This document shows, in pieces, positions 7,942 through 15,901 of a DNA stretch of 42,136 nt. The position numbers were made by a program, and so were the translations under genes. How positions within the stretch are numbered: position 1 is the first letter of the stretch; each line of letters begins with the position of its first letter. This DNA comes from an uncultured bacterium (lineage in GTDB: Bacteria; Actinomycetota; Actinomycetes; S36-B12; CAIYMF01): positions 1-42,136 of the forward strand of contig CAIKEU010000020.1 of the NCBI GenBank assembly GCA_903826575.1, read 5' to 3'. The notes under the pieces were generated by a model. It was not told where the DNA came from. It was given only the letters and a program-made list of their open reading frames with translations, and ran no database searches.

Positions 7942-8885
7942 GTACAACAACCGCTCCAGCAGAGAAGGCGGCTGCACCTGAGGCTGTCTCATCCGCCGTG
8001 CGCCGAAACCTCAGCAGCCCGTGGGCGAGCTTCGTCGTCATCGTCATCACAATCCTGTGGACCATCCCGACCTTCGGCCTGTTCGTCACCTCACTTCGCC
8101 CGTCAGATAAGGCGAATGAAAATGGTTGGTGGAATGCCTTCATCGACCACACGCTCACCATGTCCAACTACTCGCAGGTGATCACCGGTGGTGATGTGAT
8201 CCCACAGGGCATTGAGCAGTTCTTCATCAACTCATTGATTATTACGATCCCCGCAGTGCTCATTCCGCTAGCCATCGCCACGATGGCCGCCTACGCGCTG
8301 GCATGGATTCCATTTCGGGGCTCGACGTTCATCTTCGTCACCTGCTTCGCGCTACAGGTAGTTCCCCTACAGATGGCACTGCTTCCCCTGCTCCAGCTCT
8401 TCAACAAGGGCTGGAAGGTGGGTGGCCATTCAATAATCCCGCCGATCGGTGGGCATGGAACGTACTACCAGCTCTGGATTGCGCACACGATGTTCGCACT
8501 CCCGCTAGCCATATTCCTGATCCACAACTTCATGTCACAGATCCCCAAGGATCTGATGGAGGCAGCCGTGATGGATGGTGCAGGACATTTCCGCATCTTC
8601 CGCACGATCATCCTGCCCCTGGCTGTTCCGGCGATCGCATCTTTCGCGATCTTTCAGTTCCTGTGGGTATGGAACGATCTGCTGGTAGCCCTCACCTTTG
8701 CCGGTGGCAACGATCAAGTGGCGCCCATGACGGTGTATCTGTCGAACATCAAGGGCACATACGGATCGGCACTGCATTTGGTGACTGCCGGCGCCTTCGT
8801 GTCGATTTTGATGCCGCTGATCGTCTTCTTCGCATTACAGCGATTCTTCGTTCGAGGACTTCTGGCCGGTTCGGTCAAGGGTTAG
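7938..8885 (+). CDS. aglG: Alpha-glucoside ABC transporter permease, AglG/MalG-like
   Basis: 315-aa CUT1 permease, the second membrane subunit of the agl importer. Hydrophilic N-terminus, first helix SFVVIVITILWTIPTFGLFV (about residues 32-51), an external loop with SLRPSD, and the EAA loop EAAVMDGAGHFRIFRTIILP (about 212-231). The C-terminus FVRGLLAGSVKG is the usual MalG-type ending. Its ATG overlaps the stop of aglF. It ends 37 nt from the convergent ClC gene. The energy-coupling ATPase is missing from the cluster; many actinobacteria share one MsiK-type ATPase among several CUT1 systems. Confidence 0.92.
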   Translation: MSTTTAPAEKAAAPEAVSSAVRRNLSSPWASFVVIVITILWTIPTFGLFVTSLRPSDKANENGWWNAFIDHTLTMSNYSQVITGGDVIPQGIEQFFINSLIITIPAVLIPLAIATMAAYALAWIPFRGSTFIFVTCFALQVVPLQMALLPLLQLFNKGWKVGGHSIIPPIGGHGTYYQLWIAHTMFALPLAIFLIHNFMSQIPKDLMEAAVMDGAGHFRIFRTIILPLAVPAIASFAIFQFLWVWNDLLVALTFAGGNDQVAPMTVYLSNIKGTYGSALHLVTAGAFVSILMPLIVFFALQRFFVRGLLAGSVKG

Positions 8886-8922
8886 TCGCTTCGGCGTTGC
8901 GCTCGCTGAACGATCCTGGTTG

Positions 8923-10260
8923 CTAGGCAGGAAGTTCCGCTGGTTCGTCCATCAATGGGTCATTGCTACGGATTGACTCGGGGAACCGCAGGTCGAAACC
9001 AACTCGGATTAAGTAGCCGATCACGGCGCCGTAGATGGCAAAGGGTGCAACTGTCTGGATCGAGCTCATCAGCAAGAGTGTGGCCAGAAGTGCTGAGGTA
9101 GCAGGAAGCTTCATCATCGCGGCTGCGGTGCCAGCAATCCCGGCCGCCGCCATGGCGGTGATCGAAACCCCTAGCGTGAGCGAGGCTAAAACCCCAAGCG
9201 CAACACCGAGAAAGGTCGCCGGGAAGATCGCACCGCCTCGATAGCCACCGCCGAGAGCCACCGAGTAAGCCAGCAGTTTGCAACCGAGCGTCACAAGCAC
9301 AGCCACAACGGAGGTCTGAGTCAACAGATAGGGAATCCCGCTGGAGCCGTTAAACAAGACCTGGTTAGCCGGTAACCCGAATCCCGTATTTGCAATCAAG
9401 AGCGCCATCAACGTAATTGCTGCAACCACGTAGAGAGTCACAATGGGACGCCGCTTCGCTTGAACGTCAACGCGCAGGCCAATGCGCCGCGCAAGCACAC
9501 CAATCAGGCCAGCCCCTGCAGCCACCGTCAAACCAAAAATGAGGTCCTTGGGAAGAATCTGCGGATACGCCGGGATTCCTGGCACTTCAAGATCGTGAAC
9601 ACCCAGCCCCGGCCAGCCCAAGATTCCAACTTGTACAAGGTAACCGCTGGCCAACGCCACGAACGTCGGCAAAATCAGGACGGCCGGCGCCATACCCATG
9701 GCAATGAACTCGAGCACCATGAAGCCGCTGATGAGCGGATTACCGAACACGGAACCAATTGCCGCAATACCGCCCAGGAACATCGCGAGCTTGATTGCGT
9801 CCGGCTCCCGTTTGCGCATCAGAACTGCGCCCACTGCTGAGCCCAGAACAATGAGGGGCGCCTCAGGGCCCAGCGCAAAACCACATGCCAGCGTGGCGAA
9901 TGCAGCGATCAACACCGATGGCGCAAGCCGTGCAGGGTTTGTGAAATGGAATCCAGTGAGCGGCCCCTCACCTGTCTCCCCCGGAAGTCGACGGGCAAGA
10001 GCAACCACCGTGGCCCCTACAAAAAGCACTGCGCCAGCCCACCAGGACGGAATGGAGGTCCAGCCAAAGTGAGCAGGTAGATCTTTGTAGAGGAACTTCT
10101 GGGCTTCTTCGAACGCCCCCGAATAGAACGCTGCGGCGAGGGCCGCAATGATCCCGACGACGAGCGCGAGCCCAAGCGCTTTCAGCGCAGCAGGCCCCGT
10201 GGCACTGGAATTGCCCGCACCCGACGGTGAAACACCTGAAGCGGCCGACATCTCACTCAT
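8923..10260 (-). CDS. ClC family chloride channel / H+:Cl- antiporter-like protein
   Basis: 445-aa inner-membrane ClC protein with about ten hydrophobic stretches. The pore motif that is GREGP in E. coli ClcA appears as GPEAP (131-135), keeping the gating glutamate (E133). GGGYRGGAIFPATFLG matches the GxFxP region. No C-terminal CBS domains. The ATG at 10260 overlaps the end of the VOC gene by 8 nt, indicating translational coupling; an ATG at 10251 is an alternative start. It is last in the minus-strand run that starts with the amine oxidase, though a link between ion transport and the upstream enzymes is not obvious. Ion selectivity and channel-versus-antiporter mode cannot be settled here. 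Confidence 0.88.
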   Translation of the reverse strand: MSEMSAASGVSPSGAGNSSATGPAALKALGLALVVGIIAALAAAFYSGAFEEAQKFLYKDLPAHFGWTSIPSWWAGAVLFVGATVVALARRLPGETGEGPLTGFHFTNPARLAPSVLIAAFATLACGFALGPEAPLIVLGSAVGAVLMRKREPDAIKLAMFLGGIAAIGSVFGNPLISGFMVLEFIAMGMAPAVLILPTFVALASGYLVQVGILGWPGLGVHDLEVPGIPAYPQILPKDLIFGLTVAAGAGLIGVLARRIGLRVDVQAKRRPIVTLYVVAAITLMALLIANTGFGLPANQVLFNGSSGIPYLLTQTSVVAVLVTLGCKLLAYSVALGGGYRGGAIFPATFLGVALGVLASLTLGVSITAMAAAGIAGTAAAMMKLPATSALLATLLLMSSIQTVAPFAIYGAVIGYLIRVGFDLRFPESIRSNDPLMDEPAELPA

Positions 10261-10618
10261 TGATGAGACAGAACGGGTGCCCGGCGGGATCTAGGTAGAC
10301 CCGGAAGGAGTCAGGTGCGGGCTGGAGTTCGTGTTTGATCGCACCGAGAGCGAGAACCTGTTGTTCTGCAGCATCGAGATCGCCTACCTCGAAATCGAGG
10401 TGCATCTGCTGCGGATGCTCCCCACCGGGCCAGGTCGGGGCGACATAGTCGTCGATCTGCTGAAATGCGATCCCTGCGCCCGTTTCCGCGACGAGCATCA
10501 CCCAATCGTCTGAGCCTCCGTCCTGGATCTTGAGACCGGACACATCAGAGTAGAACTGAGCAAGACCGCGCGCGTCGGCACAGTCGATGGCGGTGTATGC
10601 AAATTGAGCAATAGGCAT
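10253..10618 (-). CDS. VOC superfamily protein (glyoxalase/bleomycin-resistance fold)
   Basis: 121-aa single vicinal-oxygen-chelate module of paired beta-alpha-beta-beta-beta units: FAYTAIDCADARGLAQFYSD at the N-terminus, MHLDFEVGDLDAAEQQVLALG in the middle, and the typical ending VYLDPAGHPFCLINE. This is the actinobacterial glyoxalase-like subgroup, whose members often lack a proven activity. The first-strand metal ligand is not obvious, so catalysis is uncertain; ligand binding or drug sequestration is possible. The ATG at 10618 follows TAGGCT by exactly 6 nt, suggesting its own leaderless promoter in addition to any read-through from the decarboxylase. Its stop overlaps the ClC start. Confidence 0.88.
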   Translation of the reverse strand: MPIAQFAYTAIDCADARGLAQFYSDVSGLKIQDGGSDDWVMLVAETGAGIAFQQIDDYVAPTWPGGEHPQQMHLDFEVGDLDAAEQQVLALGAIKHELQPAPDSFRVYLDPAGHPFCLINE

Positions 10619-10624
10619 GTACGC

Positions 10625-10630
10625 AGCCTA
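10625..10630 (-). promoter_or_regulatory. -10 box of leaderless VOC gene
   Basis: TAGGCT on the minus strand, then 6 nt (GCGTAC), then the ATG at 10618. The identical hexamer occurs at the same distance before the thioesterase and one base further out before the GT4 fusion and the second DMT transporter. Confidence 0.55.
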
Positions 10631-10677
10631 GCGCTGTCACAGGTGCGAATCTGGAAGACGGACGCTTACGTTCACCG

Positions 10678-12042
10678 TTAAAGAGATCGGACGATACTGC
10701 TCAGACGCGCGTGAATATCATCGATGACTTCGCTCGACTCGGGTTTCATCACCACACTGCGCAGAATGCGGCCCGCATCGCGATCCACATGGACATCGTG
10801 ACCCCGCCGAACGAGATCTGCACCTTTAACGTTGTAGGTCGCAAGGTGTATTTGCTCTCGCGGATCACCGCCTGCCGCGTTCACAAACACAGCAGCACTC
10901 ACTCGGTCTATCTCGCTTAACGAGCCACGCTGCGGCAGATAGGTGACTATGTCGATCTCGGGCCGCTGGTATGCGGCGAATTCTTTCGAGTCGTTGAGTA
11001 GTTCTTCCCAATGAAGGGCGGCGCGACGATTAGCTCGCAAAACCTGACCAAGCCCAGCATCGGAAAGCGGGATCACTTCGAGAGTGAGCCATAGTGCCGC
11101 GGCCGCCGCACCCGCGCGGGAACACTCAAGTGAGATCTCACCGAGGTGCAACTCATCTGAACTGAAGTATGTATACGGCGAATCATGGACATAAAACCGA
11201 CCGACACTTGGATCAGCGAACAGCACAGCGCCACACCCGTACGGCTGCAAACCATGCTTGTGCGGATCCACAACGACACTGTCAGCGTGCGCGATGGCCG
11301 CATATGGAGCGGATGCAACGCCGTCAACTGAGTCATCAGCAATCAACGTAAAGAAGCCGCCATATGCACTGTCGACATGGACTCGGACGCCATACGACTT
11401 GGCCAAAGTCACGATGTCGTGAAGCGGATCAAGGGCACCGAGACCAGTCGTACCAAGTGTCGCGACGACCGTGCCAATCCGACCAGTGTCAAGTAGGTGT
11501 TCAAGTTCGACAAGGTCGATCTGGCCACACGCATCGGTAGAGACGGCAATCCCTTCCACGCCAATGACCTCACACATCCGACTATGCGTGTAATGAGCGT
11601 CAGCACTGTAGGCGATCGCCTTATGCGGATGGAGTTCGCGTGCGACCCAGAGCGCTTCGAGATTCGCCGTCGTGCCACTTGAGGTGAGATGACCCAGGTG
11701 ATCGGCGAACCCAAACATGGTGGAGAGTCGATCTACTACCTCTTTCTCCATCTGCGCAGTAGCTGGGCCGCCGTCTAGCGCATGGTTGTTTGGGTTGATG
11801 AGCATCGCCGTGACATAGCCCAGAGTTGCTACCGGGTGAGGTGGCTTGAGCATCTGACCTACGTAACGAGGGTGCCCGAAGGGGTAGTTCTCCCGAAGGC
11901 GTTCGGTCAATCGATCGAAAGCCACCGCCAGCACCTCATCGCTGACGCGCAGGCTCGGATGGATGTCAAAGGCGCCGAACTCGTTCTGCCATTCGCCGAT
12001 CGCATCGACGCTGCGTGGTAGCCATGCTCGTAAGTCAGTCAC
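10678..12042 (-). CDS. Group II PLP-dependent amino acid decarboxylase-like enzyme
   Basis: 454-aa cytoplasmic fold-type I PLP enzyme of the glutamate/tyrosine/aromatic decarboxylase group. It shows LTSSGTTANLEAL (PLP phosphate site), a histidine in SADAHYTHSR that should stack on the cofactor ring, HVDSAYGG with the Asp that contacts the pyridine nitrogen, and DPHKHG with the Schiff-base lysine (K262). DPHKHG rather than HKW resembles MfnA-like or less characterised members, so the amino acid substrate is open. The GTG at 12042 is chosen because GAGGAT lies 7 nt upstream; GTG at 12060 is the longer alternative. It is 37 nt downstream of a DMT transporter and in the same run as an amine oxidase, suggesting linked amine metabolism (inference). 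Confidence 0.88.
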   Translation of the reverse strand: MTDLRAWLPRSVDAIGEWQNEFGAFDIHPSLRVSDEVLAVAFDRLTERLRENYPFGHPRYVGQMLKPPHPVATLGYVTAMLINPNNHALDGGPATAQMEKEVVDRLSTMFGFADHLGHLTSSGTTANLEALWVARELHPHKAIAYSADAHYTHSRMCEVIGVEGIAVSTDACGQIDLVELEHLLDTGRIGTVVATLGTTGLGALDPLHDIVTLAKSYGVRVHVDSAYGGFFTLIADDSVDGVASAPYAAIAHADSVVVDPHKHGLQPYGCGAVLFADPSVGRFYVHDSPYTYFSSDELHLGEISLECSRAGAAAAALWLTLEVIPLSDAGLGQVLRANRRAALHWEELLNDSKEFAAYQRPEIDIVTYLPQRGSLSEIDRVSAAVFVNAAGGDPREQIHLATYNVKGADLVRRGHDVHVDRDAGRILRSVVMKPESSEVIDDIHARLSSIVRSL

Positions 12043-12079
12043 AACCAGATCCTCGCGCACACCATGGGCTCACGACACT

Positions 12080-13033
12080 TCATTCGGTCGAAACATGTGA
12101 CGATTTCAGCGAGATGATTCCCTGAGCGATCGCTGCCCCGAGAACGACCAACACTCCCCCAACGGGTTCATTCCACGTGACGTGTTCTCCCAACAGCACT
12201 GCGCCAGCGATCACCGCGATCACGGGCGGCAGGTATGTCACGGTGCTGGCCGTTGTCGCATCTGAATTCTTAACCGTGGTGAAACTCAGAATGTAGGCGA
12301 TACCGCTTCCCAGCACTCCGAGACCCAGGATTCCCCACACGGCCCCCGTCGTTAGCGGCGCTTGCACAACACCGGTGAATGGAACCACACACAGAATCTG
12401 CGCGGCGCCGAACGCAAGCAGCCCCAGCGACAACGAGATCGGGTGCACGTTCGGACCACCCGGCTTCGCGGTGAGATGGCGACGGTTGAACGGATACGAA
12501 ACTCCGTAACAGGTAATCGCACCCAGACAGCACAGAATCCCCAGGAGATTCGACTGGCCGAGCGGCATCCATATTCCGATGACGATGAGTACGCCGATGA
12601 AACCCAGCAGGAGTCCGAGGATTCGTTGACGAGTGGGCCGCTCTTCGGGAAAAGCCAACAGAATCATCACCAGGGTCATCAGTGGCGTAGCCCCATTGAT
12701 AACCCCAGCGAGCGCGGACGTTACGTAGGTTTCGCCGAGGCTGAATAGTGTCCACGGGATCGACGTCGCCAAGGCCGCATAGACAAATAATGCGCGCCAG
12801 GTTGAGCGTGGCGGAAAGGGACTACGTGTGAGTCCCGCGATCACCACCATCGTGATGAGGCCAAGGCTGATCCGTCCGAACGCAACTCCGATAGGTGTGA
12901 ACGAGTCGAGACACAACTTAATGAAGTAGAACGAGAACCCCCAGATCGTGCCCAGCAGCAAGTACGCCGGTAGCCACGCGCGGACATGGCTCGTCGAGGA
13001 AGTCACACCTCTAACGTAGCGGCTGCCCGACAC
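12080..13033 (-). CDS. EamA/DMT superfamily transporter (first copy)
   Basis: 317-aa inner-membrane protein with about ten predicted helices in two EamA repeats. The first repeat opens LPAYLLLGTIWGFSFYFIK; the second ends AVLLGEHVTWNEPVGGVLVVLGAAI, the usual closing helix pair. DMT proteins of this type export or import amino acids and related metabolites. The gene begins 12 nt after the amine oxidase stop. The start is uncertain: GTG at 13033 or GTG at 13006. It is only distantly similar to the second DMT protein at 14464 and is not a recent tandem copy. Placement between an amine oxidase and a decarboxylase suggests an amine or amino acid as cargo (inference). Confidence 0.88.
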   Translation of the reverse strand: MSGSRYVRGVTSSTSHVRAWLPAYLLLGTIWGFSFYFIKLCLDSFTPIGVAFGRISLGLITMVVIAGLTRSPFPPRSTWRALFVYAALATSIPWTLFSLGETYVTSALAGVINGATPLMTLVMILLAFPEERPTRQRILGLLLGFIGVLIVIGIWMPLGQSNLLGILCCLGAITCYGVSYPFNRRHLTAKPGGPNVHPISLSLGLLAFGAAQILCVVPFTGVVQAPLTTGAVWGILGLGVLGSGIAYILSFTTVKNSDATTASTVTYLPPVIAVIAGAVLLGEHVTWNEPVGGVLVVLGAAIAQGIISLKSSHVSTE

Positions 13034-13045
13034 GACCCGACATCT

Positions 13046-14386
13046 TTAGTCGCGAGATTCAGACGAGTACCGCGCGGGGTACAGGTCGAAGTCGCGGCCA
13101 AGAATCGACGCAGCGGCGTGCCTTCCGGTGAGGACCGCACCTTCCATATAGCCGGCTACCCAGTGGTCGGAGCCAGCAAGGTAGAACGGAGGCTCATGAG
13201 ATCCGTGCAGCGGTCCAACGGCCGCCAGATCGCCCGGAGCCCAGTGCGACACATACCCCTGCGTCCACGGATCGGTGCCCCAGTAACGCCAGAGCACCGT
13301 TGGATCACCAATGTCACCACAAACTCGGCGCAGGGTGCCAAGTAGTTGCTCATCGGCGACTCCTGGCGGTGCATTGCGGATCTGCCCAATGAGTTCGGGA
13401 CCATTCAGGCTCGACAGCACAGAGCCCCCCTGCACCCAGAAGCCACCGGTATCGCGTTCAGAGGGGATCAACCCATTGCAGCCAACTCGCTCCCAGATCG
13501 GCTCGTCAAGCGGGACAACAGCCTTGAATGCGGGAATCTCTCGCTGACGATGAAGTGATCGAAGTCGTTCCGCCGAGACTCCCACGATCTCAATGTCGCG
13601 CAGTGGACCGACCGGAACCGCACACAAAATGTTCGTTGCCGAAAGAACCTCACCGCTGTGCAGAGTCACCGTGCACGTTGAGCCGATCTCGATTCGGCTC
13701 ACAGGTGATCCAAGTCGGATGCGGTCGGCCAAAAGGGCAGTCAAGGTATCGGCAAGGACGCTCGAGCCACCTTCAACCTTGAGGTTTTCCCACATCCCGT
13801 AATCACGCATCGAGTGATAGCCGACCGCAGCCATCGCTCGAGCTTCGCCCAGCATGGAGAGTCGTTCGATAGACCCGCCACCGGTGTAGACCCACGACAA
13901 CCGCAGGCTTCGCAGTGCACACTGCGTCGCACCATTGGCCCGTGCGAAGTCCGCGATGGACATGGCGTCCAACGAGCGCCCCGTCTCAGTGTTTAACGGG
14001 TCGGCAGGATCGATCAGTTTGGCCAGACGGACCAGCTCTGCGTCCATCGACTCCAGGCAAGCCTGGTCTTCAGCGGTGAGCCAGTCCTCGCCCAACACCA
14101 CCCCGTCAACAAGGTCGTAGCCGGTGAGTCCTTCGGCCTCGGTGTAGCTCGGAACAATGTTCAGACCCAGTTCCGCGGCCAACTGTCGGTAGCCGTAGTG
14201 GATGGTTCCCACAATCTCGCCGCCCAGCTGGACGACCCGCCCATCGGACAAAGTTTCAGACTCAACGCGACCACCCGTGCGGTCGCGAGCCTCAACCACC
14301 AGCACGTCCAGCCCTGCGTCAACAAGATCACGAGCCGAGGCGAGTCCGGCTAGACCGGCGCCGATAACAATCACGTCATGAGTCAT
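13046..14386 (-). CDS. Flavin-containing amine oxidase (monoamine oxidase family)
   Basis: 446-aa FAD enzyme expected to oxidise primary or secondary amines to imines/aldehydes with H2O2 release. The N-terminal Rossmann motif GAGLAGLASARDL (9-21), VVEARDRTGGRVES for ribose binding, and the C-terminal YLAGSDHWVAGYMEGAVLTGRHAA (about 405-428) are diagnostic. There is no evident cysteine in the C-terminal flavin region where animal MAO attaches FAD, so the cofactor is probably non-covalent, as in many bacterial members. No signal peptide or C-terminal anchor. It is the first gene of the minus-strand run and 77 nt from the divergent DMT-cupin pair. The substrate is unknown; the adjacent decarboxylase could supply an amine. 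Confidence 0.9.
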   Translation of the reverse strand: MTHDVIVIGAGLAGLASARDLVDAGLDVLVVEARDRTGGRVESETLSDGRVVQLGGEIVGTIHYGYRQLAAELGLNIVPSYTEAEGLTGYDLVDGVVLGEDWLTAEDQACLESMDAELVRLAKLIDPADPLNTETGRSLDAMSIADFARANGATQCALRSLRLSWVYTGGGSIERLSMLGEARAMAAVGYHSMRDYGMWENLKVEGGSSVLADTLTALLADRIRLGSPVSRIEIGSTCTVTLHSGEVLSATNILCAVPVGPLRDIEIVGVSAERLRSLHRQREIPAFKAVVPLDEPIWERVGCNGLIPSERDTGGFWVQGGSVLSSLNGPELIGQIRNAPPGVADEQLLGTLRRVCGDIGDPTVLWRYWGTDPWTQGYVSHWAPGDLAAVGPLHGSHEPPFYLAGSDHWVAGYMEGAVLTGRHAAASILGRDFDLYPARYSSESRD

Positions 14387-14425
14387 GACCCTGATCCTGC
14401 CCCATCGAGCCCCGATGCCGCGCCT

Positions 14426-14456
14426 TTGACGGCACGAGCCTTGTTCGGTCTAGGCT
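14426..14456 (+). promoter_or_regulatory. Promoter of the DMT-cupin operon
   Basis: TTGACG at 14426-14431 and TAGGCT at 14451-14456, separated by 19 nt. The GTG start at 14464 follows the -10 box by 7 nt, so the mRNA is probably leaderless. It lies within the 77-nt divergent region shared with the amine oxidase gene. Confidence 0.6.
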
Positions 14457-14463
14457 CGGCTCC

Positions 14464-15405
14464 GTGACCACACCGCCCACGTCCAATGCTGATGCGGTTC
14501 TTGAGCGATCGTCAGCGGCGATGACTAATCAGGCTTATGCGCTATTCCTCGCCATGGGATTTCTCTGGGGTTTGCCGTACCTGTTTATCAAGATCGCGAT
14601 TGTGGAGATCAATCCATTCGCATTGGCCGGGCTCAGGACCTTGATTGCCTCATGCGTTTTGGTGCCCTTGGCGATCCGCGCCGGCGCCCTCAAACCCACG
14701 TTGAAGCGGTGGCCCTGGGCGGTGGCCTTCGGCGTCATGGAAGTAGCTATCCCATGGGTCTTGGTTGGGCACGCAGAATCCCGCATCTCGAGCGGGTTCG
14801 CCGGACTCATGATTGCAACGGTGCCGATCATCGGCGCAGTCACTGCCTACATCGTTGGAGATCACCACGCACTGACTCGAGTGCGACTGATCGGCCTCGG
14901 CCTCGGCGTCCTCGGCGTGACCGCCCTCGTTGGGCTTGATTCACTTGCCGGTCAGGTTGACGTCCTCAGCGTGATCGAATTGCTGGCCGTCGCCACCTGT
15001 TATGCGGTGGCCCCCATGGTGATCAGTCGCAAGATGGGTGATGTGCCGAGCATCGGAGTCATCTCCGTCGCCATCGTGTCCGTCACGATCCTGTATCTGC
15101 CGGCGACCTTCAGTCAGGTTGGTCACGGATGGCCATCGCTGAACGTTATCGCCTCCGTTCTGATTCTCGGCCTCGTTTGCACTGTGCTGGGATTCATCTT
15201 TTTCTTCAAGCTTCTCGAGACAGTAGGCCCATCACGCTCTACGGTCATCACCTTCTTGAACCCAGCTGTGGCAGTCGCGCTGGGCATAATCGTGCTCGGT
15301 GAACCGCTCACCCTCGGCACCGCGATCGGTTTCCCACTTGTGCTTCTCGGCTCCTACTTCGCAACGAAAACACCCAAACCCACCAGCTACGAGGTTGCAC
15401 CATGA
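14464..15405 (+). CDS. EamA/DMT superfamily transporter (second copy)
   Basis: 313-aa inner-membrane transporter with two EamA repeats. The first opens YALFLAMGFLWGLPYLFIKIAI; the second ends NPAVAVALGIIVLGEPLTLG with the conserved Pro/Glu helix ends. The GTG at 14464 lies 7 nt after TAGGCT and would be leaderless; an internal ATG at 14521, just before the first helix, is an alternative start. The last 4 nt overlap the start of the cupin gene (ATGA). It is divergent from a run that itself contains a DMT transporter, so two exporters flank the amine oxidase gene. Substrate unknown. Confidence 0.88.
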   Translation: MTTPPTSNADAVLERSSAAMTNQAYALFLAMGFLWGLPYLFIKIAIVEINPFALAGLRTLIASCVLVPLAIRAGALKPTLKRWPWAVAFGVMEVAIPWVLVGHAESRISSGFAGLMIATVPIIGAVTAYIVGDHHALTRVRLIGLGLGVLGVTALVGLDSLAGQVDVLSVIELLAVATCYAVAPMVISRKMGDVPSIGVISVAIVSVTILYLPATFSQVGHGWPSLNVIASVLILGLVCTVLGFIFFFKLLETVGPSRSTVITFLNPAVAVALGIIVLGEPLTLGTAIGFPLVLLGSYFATKTPKPTSYEVAP

Positions 15406-15809
15406 CGAATGAATCACTCGTCTTTCACCCACGCGTGGACCTGCCGCTAGATGAGCGTGGATTGCGAGCAAGTTGCAAGGTCATGCCCGGATTCACCGGC
15501 AAGGCGTGGACAGGCATCATGATCACGGAGTGGGAGATGGAACGTGAGGGTTGGGAAGACTTTCACCCACACGACGAAACCACCTACATGCTGGCCGGCG
15601 AGATGATCGTCGAGTGCGACGGAGTATCACTCACTTTGGGCGCCGGCGACGCCGCGACTGTACGAGCTGGTCATCTTGGTCGGTACATCGTTAAGGACTA
15701 CGCGCGCATGCTGGCCATCTACGGACCAAATCCCGATGGTGCAAAGAGTTCAGGATTTCGATCGTTCACCATCGACGAGTATCTCGCCGAGTCAACGTCC
15801 ACAGACTGA
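15402..15809 (+). CDS. Small single-domain cupin protein
   Basis: 135-aa protein with one cupin barrel. Motif 1 is HPHDETTYMLAGEMIVECDG (55-74), with candidate metal ligands H55, H57 and E59; the second motif gives GDAATVRAGHLGRY with H91. It could be a small metal-dependent enzyme (isomerase, dioxygenase) or a ligand-binding protein. It is translationally coupled to the DMT transporter, and a strong terminator follows at 15827-15864. Coupling suggests it acts on, or senses, the molecule moved by the transporter (inference). Confidence 0.82.
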   Translation: MTNESLVFHPRVDLPLDERGLRASCKVMPGFTGKAWTGIMITEWEMEREGWEDFHPHDETTYMLAGEMIVECDGVSLTLGAGDAATVRAGHLGRYIVKDYARMLAIYGPNPDGAKSSGFRSFTIDEYLAESTSTD

Positions 15810-15826
15810 TTTTCAACGCGACGTAG

Positions 15827-15864
15827 CGATGGGTGGGTACGCGCCATTGCGCACCCACCCATCG
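15827..15864. terminator. Bidirectional intrinsic terminator
   Basis: A perfect 12-bp stem (CGATGGGTGGGT with its complement at 15853-15864) capped, after a 2-nt bulge, by GCGC pairing around a CATT loop. TTTGTCT follows on the plus strand. It lies between the convergent cupin and mtkB genes and can serve both. Confidence 0.85.
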
Positions 15865-15901
15865 TTTGTCTACGCAAACGCGTAAACGGACTTGGTTTCG
15901 G

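Noticed and set aside
10253-10618. Bleomycin or fosfomycin resistance determinant
   Set aside because: Only the general VOC fold is supported. No resistance-specific residues or mobile context are visible.
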